Notes: generated by a model from the letters alone, not told the origin. DNA of 64,000 bases from Microbulbifer sediminum (GCF_021729035.1 NZ_JAJSAP010000005.1:62001-126000), one strand, 5' to 3'; positions 17,937 through 25,905 are shown, numbered from the stretch's first letter. A program made the numbers and translations.

Positions 17937-18407
17937 TTACTGGACGTCGTATATACGTATTACAGCGACTTTGCCTTCCTCGATTTCTAGAATTTCTAAC
18001 TTATGGTTGGTGTAACTGTTTCGTTTACCGTTATCGGGATGCACACCACTGGCTTCCTGGTTATAACGGAGTGCAACTCCGTTCTTGCCGAATGAAAGAA
18101 CCTCAATCAGCTCGGCCTCATATTTATCATGAGAAGCTAGATAGTAGGTCATGCCTTTGCGCATCCGGTCTTTTGCATCAGGCGATCGAGAGTCATCCGT
18201 ATCAAATGGTATATGTTGATGCCCCACATCATCCTTCAGCAAGGACAGATAGTTCTCGATATCCTCTGGTTTAGCGTTTGGCCTTTGAGTGGCCACAAAT
18301 GCCTGAAAATATTCATTCGCGAATTTTTCGGCATCAAATTCTGTTTCTTGGGCAGAAGACGCGATGGTCGATAAAGTTAAAGCTATAAACAGGAACATCT
18401 TATTCAT
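17937..18407 (-). CDS. Secreted NTF2/SnoaL-like protein
   Basis: This 156-residue protein has a signal peptide (about residues 1-19, ending SSAQ). The mature part has the helix plus curved-sheet pattern of the NTF2/SnoaL superfamily: 'FANEYFQAFVATQ...IENYLSLLKDDVGHQHIPF', then several beta strands ('YEAELIEVLSFGKNGVALRY'). These are often periplasmic proteins or enzymes of unknown substrate. AGAGGA lies 7 bases before the ATG. The gene stands alone between transposase copies C and D and is richer in A/T than the core genome, which suggests lateral origin. Confidence 0.65.
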   Translation of the reverse strand: MNKMFLFIALTLSTIASSAQETEFDAEKFANEYFQAFVATQRPNAKPEDIENYLSLLKDDVGHQHIPFDTDDSRSPDAKDRMRKGMTYYLASHDKYEAELIEVLSFGKNGVALRYNQEASGVHPDNGKRNSYTNHKLEILEIEEGKVAVIRIYDVQ

Positions 18408-18672
18408 ATTATTATCCTCTGGTTTCTGTAAATGATGCCCAACTCAGTGGATTAGTTGGGCTCAGCGGAAGCTGACCCGCTGCATCTGCCTGTCATGCAC
18501 TTCCCTATAACGGTAAAGGCTACAATATTGAATTGGATGGATGAGCGACTGAGCACTCACAGCACCATTAAACCCTTTATTTCGGCACCTGAAAAGCAAG
18601 ATTGTATTCGGCCTACACTCACGAGCACCCAATGCTTATATCAACTTGTTTGGACCGGTATAGAGCTATCCA

Positions 18673-19369
18673 GGACATCCATCAGATATAAAGCATCCTC
18701 GACCTACGCTATTGCACTTTCTACTGAGGGCTTCAGGTCCCACGCACTCGTGGATGAACGGGCCCTGGCAGCCTGGATGGCTTACGTGAAACCGAAACGC
18801 CATCCGGGCCAGGATGGCGAAGACACCGGAATTGTCAGCTGACGCCTCCATAAAGCAAGAGTTCTCGGCGGCTGAGAACGGCACCCCGCCCTGGGGCCTG
18901 GTGTCCCTCGGGCAGCTGGACTTTGTAGAGCTGGTGGACTGGAGGGGGCTGCTGCCTGCGTGAAGACCAGCGCAGAGCCATCGACAGCAAACTAGCACCC
19001 ATCCTCGAGCTCCTGCAGATAGATCCCGGGCACTGACTCTACCTCAACCGGCACTTCGAGAGCCGCTTCAAAAGCCCGGTGGGCAGCGCCCACGCGGTGC
19101 GCAGCGCCTGTGATCAGCTCGGCAAGCACCGGGCCCACGGGATTCGCGATTGTGAGCGGTTCCTTCCATCGCCAGCTATCTGGCTCCTCCCTTGCAAGAA
19201 GGCGCCACCCGTCACGACTATGCAGTCAGCCTTTATCTGAAAAGGCCCCTTTGGCGCGTAACGCCACACTACAAGCATCTTGGCCCAGCTAGACCGCTTT
19301 CCCGAATTCACCCTCACTTAGAGAAGGCTCTCTAGCCTGATACCTGCAGTTGGTGGGTGTCCTTTTTAT
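18673..19369 (+). mobile_element. RAYT element copy D, decayed
   Basis: This fourth copy begins with GGACATCCA (18673-18681) preceded by AGCTATCCA, as in copy A. The leader ('ATATAAAGCATCC') is followed by a large deletion; the sequence resumes in the second half of the transposase (about 18735, 'LVDERALAAWMAYV'). Stops and frameshifts are frequent up to about 19190. The 3' tail ends at TGGGTGTCC (19354-19362) and TTTTTAT. Confidence 0.78.
18735..19190 (+). pseudogene. RAYT transposase C-terminal fragment (copy D)
   Basis: This is a fragment of the transposase from the 'DERALAA..AYV' block to the C-terminal 'SAHAVRSACDQLGKH' block, broken by an early TGA (about 18841), a further stop at 18961 and frame changes. 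The N-terminal half with the His-X-His motif is missing. Confidence 0.78.
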
Positions 19370-19469
19370 GCCTAATTGCTATTGGGGCGCCTGGAGTTGT
19401 GCCGGGCACTGGGGAAAAGCGCAGCTGCTGAGTAAACTTCCAGCAGTTTGCAACAGAGGGTGTGTCGCT

Positions 19470-20153
19470 ATGCGCTATGCCATCGCAGTTCTGTTCAGCT
19501 TTGCCGTCGGGCTGGCGTGGGCGGATGATCGGGTGAGGTCCCTGCCCAGCGGCGCCTCACAAATCCTTGTAGGCGGCCAGACGTATTACTATTGGGTAGG
19601 TTCATTCTACCGGTCGGCCAAAGGTGGTTTTGTCCGCGTGGATTCCCCACTGGGCGCGCGGGTGCCGAATGTTCCAGGCAGCAGCGGTACCTTCACCATG
19701 GGTGGTGAGCGCTACTATGTCACTTCCAGGGGCACCTTCTTCGTATACGAACCTGACGGCGACGATTTCACGGTCGTAACCCCGCCCTATGGCTGGCGCG
19801 ACTATTACAGCTACAGCGCGCCGCAGAGAATTGCCTCACTTGCCCCACCAACTCCGGCCCCGGCTCCGGCTCCTGCTCCGGTAGCGCCGCCTCCGGAAGT
19901 ACGCCGGGTCTACCCGCTCCCCGCGCCGGGTTATCGCGGCGGCGGTGACTACGGAAGCTACCGCGGTGAATACGAGGGTTATTACGGGCGCTACCGTTTC
20001 CGCGACGATATCCGAGGTGAAAGTTACCGCGAGCTCCAGTCGACATGCCGTCGCGTCGCCTCGGATCAATCGCGTCGTGCCAGGGTCGGCCCCTACCGCC
20101 GCGAGCCGGGCAGCTTCCGGGACGAGTATGCGCGTTGCATGCGCTATTACTAG
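19470..20153 (+). CDS. Secreted DUF6515-like protein
   Basis: This 227-residue exported protein has a signal peptide (about residues 1-19, ending AWA). The first domain (about 25-110) carries the aromatic pattern 'QTYYYWVGSFYRSAKGGFVRV' and 'ERYYVTSRGTFFVYEPDGDDFTVV', typical of small envelope proteins of the DUF6515 type, which look like repeated SH3-like beta units. A Pro/Ala linker ('PPTPAPAPAPAPV') follows, then a Tyr/Gly/Arg-rich region and a C-terminal helix with two Cys. The start at 19470 is chosen because it gives a clean signal peptide. Its function is unknown. It sits between transposase copies D and E. Confidence 0.72.
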   Translation: MRYAIAVLFSFAVGLAWADDRVRSLPSGASQILVGGQTYYYWVGSFYRSAKGGFVRVDSPLGARVPNVPGSSGTFTMGGERYYVTSRGTFFVYEPDGDDFTVVTPPYGWRDYYSYSAPQRIASLAPPTPAPAPAPAPVAPPPEVRRVYPLPAPGYRGGGDYGSYRGEYEGYYGRYRFRDDIRGESYRELQSTCRRVASDQSRRARVGPYRREPGSFRDEYARCMRYY

Positions 20154-20295
20154 CTACCTGTCATAGGCAGTGCAGCTTAAGGAGCAGGCTTGTTACTGTA
20201 GTGATGGATAGGGGGAGTAAGTTTTTTGGGAAGAGCCGGGCACTGTGATGCACCCGGTTCTCTAATTTCAATCCGCTGATTGTGACAATGCGCGG

Positions 20296-20431
20296 TGCTG
20301 TATAAGGCCTCTCTACACCTGAAAAAGCCTTGTTGACGCAGAGGGCCACTCCCCTACCGTCCCTTCCTAACTACATCCCTGAGGCCGAGTGCAACCTCCC
20401 CATGAGGAAGGATCTTGAGTGCAGCAACAAG
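20296..20431 (+). repeat. Possible extra tail remnant before copy E
   Basis: The stretch 'CACCTGAAAAAGCC...GGGCCAC' resembles the start of the conserved RAYT-element tail ('ACCTGAAAAGGCCACTTTGGCG'). It may be the end of a sixth, mostly lost copy. The match is short and uncertain. Confidence 0.35.
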
Positions 20432-21768
20432 GGACACCCAAAAAACATAAAGCATTCGCCGCCAGAGCTATTGAGCTTTCTGGGGACACAGGCAAAATAC
20501 TGTATACATATACAGACCTCATACCCAGCGATGACCAGAGCACGTAAAACGCTAATCTGTCCAGGCACCACGCCGTACTACCACTGCGTCTCTCGCTGTG
20601 TACGGCGGGCATTCCTGTGCGGGCAGGACGATCGCACCGGACAGTGCTTTGAGCATCGCCGGCAATGGATTGAGGACCGGATGTTGGAGCTCGGGCGGGT
20701 TTTTGCCCTGGATATCTGCGCCTATGCGGTAATGAGCAATCACTACCATGTGGTCCTGCACATCAACTCGGCGGAGGCGGACAGCTGGGACCTTCACGAA
20801 GTGGTGGAGCGCTGGCATCGGCTGTACAAGGGCTCCCTGCTCTCCCAGCGATTTCTGCGCGGTGAAACACTGGGATCAGTTGAGCATGCCCGCCTCTCGG
20901 AGGTCGCGGAGGGCTGGCGTACACGACTTACCGATATCAGTTGGTTTATGCGTTCCCTCAACGAGTCCATCGCCCGCGAGGCCAACCGGGAGGACCGGTG
21001 TAGCGGTCGCTTCTGGGAGGGACGCTTCAAGTCCCAGGCACTCCTGGATGAGCGGGCCCTGGCAGCCTGTATGGCCTACGTGGACCTGAACCCCATCCGG
21101 GCCAGGATGGCGAACACACCGGAGTCGTCAGCACACACCTCCATCAAACGACGGGTCTCAGCTGCTGATGAGGGCATCCAGCCCGGGGAGCTGATGCCCT
21201 TCGCCGGCAACCCCCGCGATCCGATGCCAGAAGGAATGCCCTTCCGGCTCCAGGACTACCTGGAACTGGTGGACTGGAGCGGCCGCTGCCTGCGTGAAGA
21301 CAAGCGCGGAGCCATCGATAGCGAACTACCACCAATCCTTGAGCGCCTGCAGATAGATCCCAGGCACTGGCTCTACCTCAACCGGCACTTCGAGAGCCGT
21401 TTCAAAAGCCTGGTGGGCAGTGCCCACGCTGTCCGCAGCGCCTGTGAGCAACTCGGCAAACGCTGGACCCATGGGATTCGCGATTGCGAGCGCTTCCTTT
21501 CACCGCCAGCTACCTAGCCTTTTCCGTCCAAGAAAACGCCACCCGTAACGCCTATGCAGCCCTCCTGTACCTGAAAAGGCCACTTTGGCGCATAAAGCCA
21601 CACTTGAGGCATTTCTACCCAGTTAGAGCGTCTGCCGGAGTTCACCCTCGCATAGAGAAAGGCTGTTCAGCCGGATATCCTCAGTTGGTGGGTGTCCTTT
21701 TTATTATTACTCGCATAGAGAAAGGCTGTTCAGCCGGATATCCTCAGTTTGTGGGTGTCCTTTTTATT
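20432..21768 (+). mobile_element. Intact RAYT transposable element (copy E)
   Basis: This is the complete reference copy of the element. The 5' end is GGACACCCA (20432-20440), followed by a conserved leader of about 90 bases shared with copies B, C and in part D, and then the intact transposase gene. A tail of about 180 bases ends at TGGGTGTCC (21689-21697), the exact reverse complement of the 5' motif, followed by TTTTTATT. The last 63 bases of the tail are duplicated in tandem, so a second TGGGTGTCC lies at 21752-21760. The element is about 1.27 kb to the first end. Confidence 0.8.
20531..21517 (+). CDS. REP-associated tyrosine transposase (RAYT), intact
   Basis: This 328-residue Y1/HUH-type single-strand transposase belongs to the IS200-like superfamily. 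The His-X-His metal-binding motif appears as MSNHYH (about residues 75-80). The conserved RAYT block 'SLNESIAREANREDRC' and 'GRFWEGRFKSQALLDERALAACMAYVDLNPIRA' is complete across about 145-200. Family members cut and move REP-type hairpin sequences as single-stranded DNA. The start at 20531 (MTRARKTLI) matches the family; the longer upstream frame crosses the element's leader. It is the only copy of five here without lesions, so it may serve the others in trans. Confidence 0.9.
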   Translation: MTRARKTLICPGTTPYYHCVSRCVRRAFLCGQDDRTGQCFEHRRQWIEDRMLELGRVFALDICAYAVMSNHYHVVLHINSAEADSWDLHEVVERWHRLYKGSLLSQRFLRGETLGSVEHARLSEVAEGWRTRLTDISWFMRSLNESIAREANREDRCSGRFWEGRFKSQALLDERALAACMAYVDLNPIRARMANTPESSAHTSIKRRVSAADEGIQPGELMPFAGNPRDPMPEGMPFRLQDYLELVDWSGRCLREDKRGAIDSELPPILERLQIDPRHWLYLNRHFESRFKSLVGSAHAVRSACEQLGKRWTHGIRDCERFLSPPAT

Positions 21769-21770
21769 CC
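21647..21770 (+). repeat. 63-bp tandem duplication of the element's 3' end
   Basis: Two consecutive units (21647-21709 and 21710-21770) are nearly identical: 'CTCGCATAGAGAAAGGCTG' through 'TCAGTTGGTGGGTGTCC' and the T-rich end, differing at only a few positions. Copy C shows a shorter, more diverged doubling of its end (17811-17859). Repeated doubling of the 3' end suggests it is an active recombination or cleavage site of the element. Confidence 0.85.
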
Positions 21771-21813
21771 CCCCTCCCTTGGAGTTCTGTCAATAACTGT
21801 ACGGCGATGAACA

Positions 21814-22881
21814 CTAAACCTTTACTTTCATAACCGGGTGAGCCCGATCAGCACCACCACCTGGAAACTTCGAGAAACATACAGGATCATGATCTGCAAT
21901 GCCTGGCCCATAAATACTGTCATTATGGTAAAAAACATCCGTACCATTTTCGGAGATAAACCCCCACCGATATCGAGCATCACGCACCGAGCCCAAATAA
22001 CGCTGTTCAATGGGGTAGCAAAGCGTTTCACACTCTTGCACCAATTCTCTCGCTGTAGGCCGGTCTTCTATCGTACGAGACATACAACGAGTTGCAAGTG
22101 CATAAATCTGTTGCACTAAGCCTGCAAACTGAGGGTTTACAAGTAGCTCTTCGGGTAACGCGGGCTCTTTATCAGACAGAATTTCTGTAATCGCCATTAA
22201 ACCTGTTCCAAACGGCTTAGTGCCGGTCAGAACTTCATACATCATCGCACCAAGTGACCAAACATCGGATGGGTAGGCAGTTTTATCGGGAGCACTAATT
22301 GCTTCAGGAGACATATAAGGTAGCGCGCCCACAGCAGTTTGAGAGTTTGTAATGCTCTCCCCTCCTCCTACTGCTGCTTCAGTCAACTCTTCATCAGCCA
22401 GCTTCGCGATGCCGAAATCAGTAATTTTTACTGCTTCTATACTGACATCTCCAACAAGCATAATGTTGCTTGGCTTTAAATCCCGGTGAACCACGCCTGC
22501 GTCGTGCGAAACCCAAAGGCCTTTACTTAAATTATGAAACAATCTCGCAACTAAATAAGGGTCAACTGCGTAAAATTTTCGCAACAGGCCCTTATCTAAA
22601 TCATTCCCCTCAATAAACTCTTCAGCGAGATAGGATCGCTCATCAAATTCAAGATAATCCAATGTCTTTGCGACATTTGGGTGGTTCACCCTTGCTGAAA
22701 CCACAGCACTTCTACGAAAACGTTTCTGCGCCGCATTATTTTTTGGGGTTTTTAGCGCGACATACCTTCCCAGTAAAATATCTTTAGCAAGATACACAAA
22801 TTGCATGCCACCTTCACCGACATACTCCTGAATTTCGTATCTTTCCCCAACCAAATCTCCGTTGCCATGAGGACCAATCAC
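21814..22881 (-). CDS. Ser/Thr kinase with C-terminal cold-shock-like domain
   Basis: This 355-residue protein has a Hanks-type kinase domain (about residues 11-275). The glycine loop is 'VGEGGMQFVYLAKD', the Lys is in 'VALKTPK', the catalytic loop is HRDLKPSN, then DFGIA, and SPE in the activation segment, so it is probably active. The last 60 residues ('LGSVRDARYRWGFISENG', then 'TDVFYHNDSIYG' and 'DPVCFSKFPGG') match the cold-shock/OB-fold pattern, including GFI and DVFYH (RNP1- and RNP2-like). Kinase plus cold-shock domain is an unusual pairing. No membrane helix is seen. Its ATG overlaps the stop of the upstream kinase by 4 bases. Confidence 0.87.
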   Translation of the reverse strand: MIGPHGNGDLVGERYEIQEYVGEGGMQFVYLAKDILLGRYVALKTPKNNAAQKRFRRSAVVSARVNHPNVAKTLDYLEFDERSYLAEEFIEGNDLDKGLLRKFYAVDPYLVARLFHNLSKGLWVSHDAGVVHRDLKPSNIMLVGDVSIEAVKITDFGIAKLADEELTEAAVGGGESITNSQTAVGALPYMSPEAISAPDKTAYPSDVWSLGAMMYEVLTGTKPFGTGLMAITEILSDKEPALPEELLVNPQFAGLVQQIYALATRCMSRTIEDRPTARELVQECETLCYPIEQRYLGSVRDARYRWGFISENGTDVFYHNDSIYGPGIADHDPVCFSKFPGGGADRAHPVMKVKV

Positions 22882-23945
22882 AGAACCACCTCCGGATTCG
22901 AGACATCAAAGGTAATGAATGCTCTTTCGTAGTATTTCCTACTAGCCGAACCTAGAGAAACAACGCATGAGCCAGGTATTTCTTCTCCAACATCCGGCTC
23001 TCGATTGTTTATGTAGGCCTCTCCCTGTCGATCTTTGACATAAAATCCGAGTCCGTTATATTCAATCTTTAACGAACCAACAGTATTTAGAGCAAGGGAA
23101 ATCAATCTATTTCCAGAGTTCAAATTATGATATTTACCTTTATGTGTAGCTATAGCCTGGTGACGATCACGAAGCAGGTACTTAGAAAGCAACCTATGTA
23201 CATCCGCCATGAGAGGCCTATTTTCAGCATTTTCGCTCAGGCACCCTAAAAGTACATCTTGGATTGGGACATCAAGATGAGAAAAAATTGTTCTAACCTG
23301 CGATTCAGAAAGAGGGGAAGGAGGCACCATTAGCAGCTCATCTGGCAAGCTTTTGCTTAACAAAAATATTGCCGTCGCACCAAATGCGTACACATCAACA
23401 GCTGGCGTAAAATCGACATGATCACCGGAAAATAGCTCCGGAGCAGCGAATCCATAGGTACCTTTAAAACCTACAGTATGGGCGCCAAGATCAGTTGGGC
23501 GAGCCAAGCCAAAGTCAAAGACTTTCACAATACCCTTTTCGTCTAACTTCATATTATTAGGCTTTACATCTCTATGGATGATTCCCGCCTCATGAATATC
23601 AGCTAGTCCTTTTGAAATTTGCCACAGGCATTTCAAGTAATTTTCGGGACTAGACTGAGGGAAATGGCTATCCCACAGATCTTCTCCATCAATATACTCT
23701 TCGACAATTCCAGCCAGGGAATCGCCTTCATAAACTACATCAAATACCTGAACAACATGGTTTGACCTAAGACTCATCAACCCCTGAAGCTCATCAACCA
23801 GCCTTTCCTTTTCACTTTCGGAGAGAATGGTCTTAATAGCCACATTACGTTCTAGATGAGAATCCATATAAATGCTTACGGAACCAAAACCACCACTACC
23901 ACAAGCACTAACCAGCTGATATCTACTTGGTATATCCACTGTCAT
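22878..23945 (-). CDS. Ser/Thr kinase with FHA-like C-terminus
   Basis: This 355-residue protein has an N-terminal Hanks-type kinase domain (about residues 9-265): glycine loop 'CGSGGFGSVSIYMD', VAIK, HRDVKPNN, DFGLA and 'APELFSG' are all present. The C-terminal 90 residues ('GFYVKDRQGEAYINNREPD' and 'SCVVSLGSA...RAFITFDVSNPEVV') form a beta-rich region that looks FHA-like (phosphothreonine-binding type), though weakly. It is the middle gene of a three-gene operon, with 4-base ATGA-type overlaps on both sides. It has no transmembrane segment, unlike PknB-type cell-wall kinases, so a cytoplasmic signalling cascade is likely. The target is unknown. Confidence 0.87.
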   Translation of the reverse strand: MTVDIPSRYQLVSACGSGGFGSVSIYMDSHLERNVAIKTILSESEKERLVDELQGLMSLRSNHVVQVFDVVYEGDSLAGIVEEYIDGEDLWDSHFPQSSPENYLKCLWQISKGLADIHEAGIIHRDVKPNNMKLDEKGIVKVFDFGLARPTDLGAHTVGFKGTYGFAAPELFSGDHVDFTPAVDVYAFGATAIFLLSKSLPDELLMVPPSPLSESQVRTIFSHLDVPIQDVLLGCLSENAENRPLMADVHRLLSKYLLRDRHQAIATHKGKYHNLNSGNRLISLALNTVGSLKIEYNGLGFYVKDRQGEAYINNREPDVGEEIPGSCVVSLGSASRKYYERAFITFDVSNPEVVL

Positions 23946-25063
23946 CCATCCTTAGAGTCATCAAATTTCATTTTCAACTGAGGTTTATTTTTTCGACTAC
24001 TGGCTTCATCATCTTTTTTCCCCGGAGCTTCCGCTTTTGGCTTCCGCTTTTTGTGGCCACCGGTAGACTTTTTATTGCCAGCTGACTCAGATGATTTTTT
24101 AACAAGAGACTCTTTTTTATCTGGATCTGACACAATGGGGCTGGCATTACCGCTACTCCTGCCCACGTCTTGCACTGCATCCGTACTGGGAACTGAATTA
24201 TCTATAAATAATTGTAAATCCCCAAAGGAGTCCCAAATTTCCAAGAGACCAGCCACCGGCCCTCGGAAAAAGTCCCAACTTTCCTCTGGTCGAAGCTGTA
24301 CTATGCAAGTGGCGTTGTCATTTCCGCCCAACCATTTAGACATTTCAGTAAGCCTAAATGCAGCCACACCTGATTCAGAAGCGTTTTTGGCGACTTTCTC
24401 AAGCACTTCCGATGCCATAAAATGAACACCATCGGTTGAAATCAGCCAACCTTTTGACTCCTGAGGGAAGGGAATTGAATTCGGAACAATATCGCCACCC
24501 ATCCCGACAAACTGAATTAATTCATGTCTGCCCTGGAATAGATTCCCATCATTCCCAAATTGACCTTCTAAAGTATCGTCTTTTGAAAGCTGCTTAAGAT
24601 TTCCTTCAATAATTCCATAGACTCGACTATCCCCGACATTGACTGCATACATTTTGCCGGTTTCAGCGAAACAAATAGCGGATAACGTGGCACCACCGCG
24701 TCCATGATGTGCATGGTGAACATGCTTATCTGCCGTCAAGACGGCTTCATGCAACATTTTCTCAATTGGGGCTTCGATGTGCTGTAAACATCCCATTAAG
24801 AATGAAGAAACAGCTTTTACCGCACAATCTAGACCGGATTCCATGCCCCCCATTCCATCCGCGGTAACACAAATTATTCTGCTGGATGATTCCTTTTTCG
24901 TAAATCTAGCTACTACTGCTCGATCTTGGTTTTCATCTCGGACCGATCCTAGGTCAGTTGATAGCGCTATATTCGAGGCACCAACTCGCCGAACACCATT
25001 GGACTTGGTCCTCCTCTTAAGCCAAGTTTCTATCAGGGAAACATAGTTAGTACTTGATTTCAT
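23942..25063 (-). CDS. PP2C-family Ser/Thr phosphatase with basic tail
   Basis: This 373-residue protein is the first gene of the kinase operon. The PP2C metal-binding motifs are present: 'DLGSVRDENQDRAVV' (about residues 32-46), 'VTADGMGGMESG' (about 80), 'NVGDSRVYG', 'STDGVHFM' and 'GGNDNATCIV'. It should dephosphorylate Ser/Thr substrates and so counter the two kinases downstream. The last 70 residues are low-complexity, Lys/Ser-rich and strongly basic, a likely disordered tail that may bind nucleic acid or be a phosphorylation target. The operon is visibly richer in A/T than the flanking core genes. Confidence 0.9.
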   Translation of the reverse strand: MKSSTNYVSLIETWLKRRTKSNGVRRVGASNIALSTDLGSVRDENQDRAVVARFTKKESSSRIICVTADGMGGMESGLDCAVKAVSSFLMGCLQHIEAPIEKMLHEAVLTADKHVHHAHHGRGGATLSAICFAETGKMYAVNVGDSRVYGIIEGNLKQLSKDDTLEGQFGNDGNLFQGRHELIQFVGMGGDIVPNSIPFPQESKGWLISTDGVHFMASEVLEKVAKNASESGVAAFRLTEMSKWLGGNDNATCIVQLRPEESWDFFRGPVAGLLEIWDSFGDLQLFIDNSVPSTDAVQDVGRSSGNASPIVSDPDKKESLVKKSSESAGNKKSTGGHKKRKPKAEAPGKKDDEASSRKNKPQLKMKFDDSKDG

Positions 25064-25515
25064 TTAAGACTACTCGCTAAAAGCATCCATTTTCATCTAT
25101 CGCACAACAAAAAAATTCTTTGTATTTCTATACTAAGCACCACTTACCGCTGAGGGTCACAATTGCCTAGTTTTCCGAGCTTGGGACGACTTAAGCAACA
25201 GACCAAAAGGACAAGATCAAAGGTACTTTATTCTAGGATTATTCAGAAAGGGAGCATAACATCTTATCCACTTTTCCTCTCCTGAACGCTCACCTGGCGC
25301 TACTGGGTTTAGAGATTTGCACACACCCAAACAAGCAGAAATTAAGCAGAGCCCGACGCAGCTCGAGTAGCGTCCCTAGTTAACGGCGACGAATAATAGT
25401 GACAGGGGAGCAAAAGACGACTTATACGCTAGCCCGGCAGACACCTTCAAAGCCAAGCGGAATCCAGCCCCTAAATTTCCACTTTGGACTTAATATGGAC
25501 TTAAATTTGAGACAC
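25064..25515. other. Right-hand island border, no gene seen
   Basis: This A/T-rich stretch of about 450 bases lies between the PP2C gene and the tRNA-Pro terminator. It must contain the promoter of the phosphatase-kinase operon. I find no integrase, no clear direct repeat of the tRNA end, and no convincing open reading frame. Confidence 0.4.
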
Positions 25516-25542
25516 AAAAAAGCCCGCACAAGGCGGGCTTTT
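25516..25542 (-). terminator. Terminator of tRNA-Pro
   Basis: The hairpin AAGCCCGC-ACAAG-GCGGGCTT is flanked by A and T runs, 13 bases beyond the 3' end of the tRNA gene. On the minus strand the stem is followed by TTTTTT, a standard intrinsic terminator. Confidence 0.9.
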
Positions 25543-25554
25543 TCGATCAAATAA

Positions 25555-25631
25555 TGGTCGGAGTGGCCGGATTTGAACCGACGACCACCACACCCCCAGT
25601 GTGGTGCGCTACCAGGCTGCGCTACACTCCG
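25555..25631 (-). tRNA. tRNA-Pro (anticodon GGG)
   Basis: A full 77-base cloverleaf on the minus strand has the acceptor stem CGGAGTG/CACTCCG, anticodon stem CCACA/TGTGG with loop CTGGGGG (anticodon GGG), T arm GGTTCAAATCC, and an encoded CCA end (25555-25557). It lies next to merR, as in Pseudomonas. Its 3' end faces the accessory island. Confidence 0.96.
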
Positions 25632-25718
25632 ACGGAGGCAAACCAGGCGCTCAGTTTTGCCCTCTGCGGGCGCTAAGTGCTTGATTTGTAAGGGGCATCG
25701 CATTGCGATGAGGCGCAA

Positions 25719-25746
25719 ATCATACATTGTTGGCCGGGGAATGCAA
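25719..25746 (-). promoter_or_regulatory. Candidate promoter of tRNA-Pro
   Basis: On the minus strand TTGCAT (25741-25746) and TATGAT (25719-25724) are separated by 16 bases, close to sigma-70 consensus boxes. This places transcription start about 80 bases before the tRNA. Confidence 0.5.
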
Positions 25747-25799
25747 GCCCGGATTCGCTTCATTTTACCAACCCTGGAAACCTCTGAAGCACGTCGCGA

Positions 25800-25905
25800 G
25801 CGGGTGGCTGGTGGTGGCCGCCGGAGCGCAGTAACCGGAGTGTACTGAAGTACATGAGGATTGCGAGCACCGCCGGACGCCGCCAGGCGCCCGCGCAGTA
25901 GTGAT
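25800..25905. repeat. Palindromic intergenic element
   Basis: This is an imperfect inverted repeat around GTACTGAAGTAC, with 'GAGCGCAGTAACCGGAGTGTA' to one side and 'ACATGAGGATTGCGAGC' to the other, flanked by complementary GC-rich ends (GCCGCCGGAGCG / GCACCGCCGGACG). I believe similar elements recur in intergenic regions of marine gammaproteobacteria, but cannot check copy number here. Confidence 0.4.

Noticed and set aside
20330..20530. Longer N-terminus of the intact transposase
   Set aside because: The extra 67 codons run through the conserved element leader, which is non-coding in the other copies; the family starts at 20531.
9400..21770. Integron cassette array or CRISPR array
   Set aside because: Repeats are long transposase remnants and tails, not attC sites or short regularly spaced repeats; there is no integron integrase and no cas gene.
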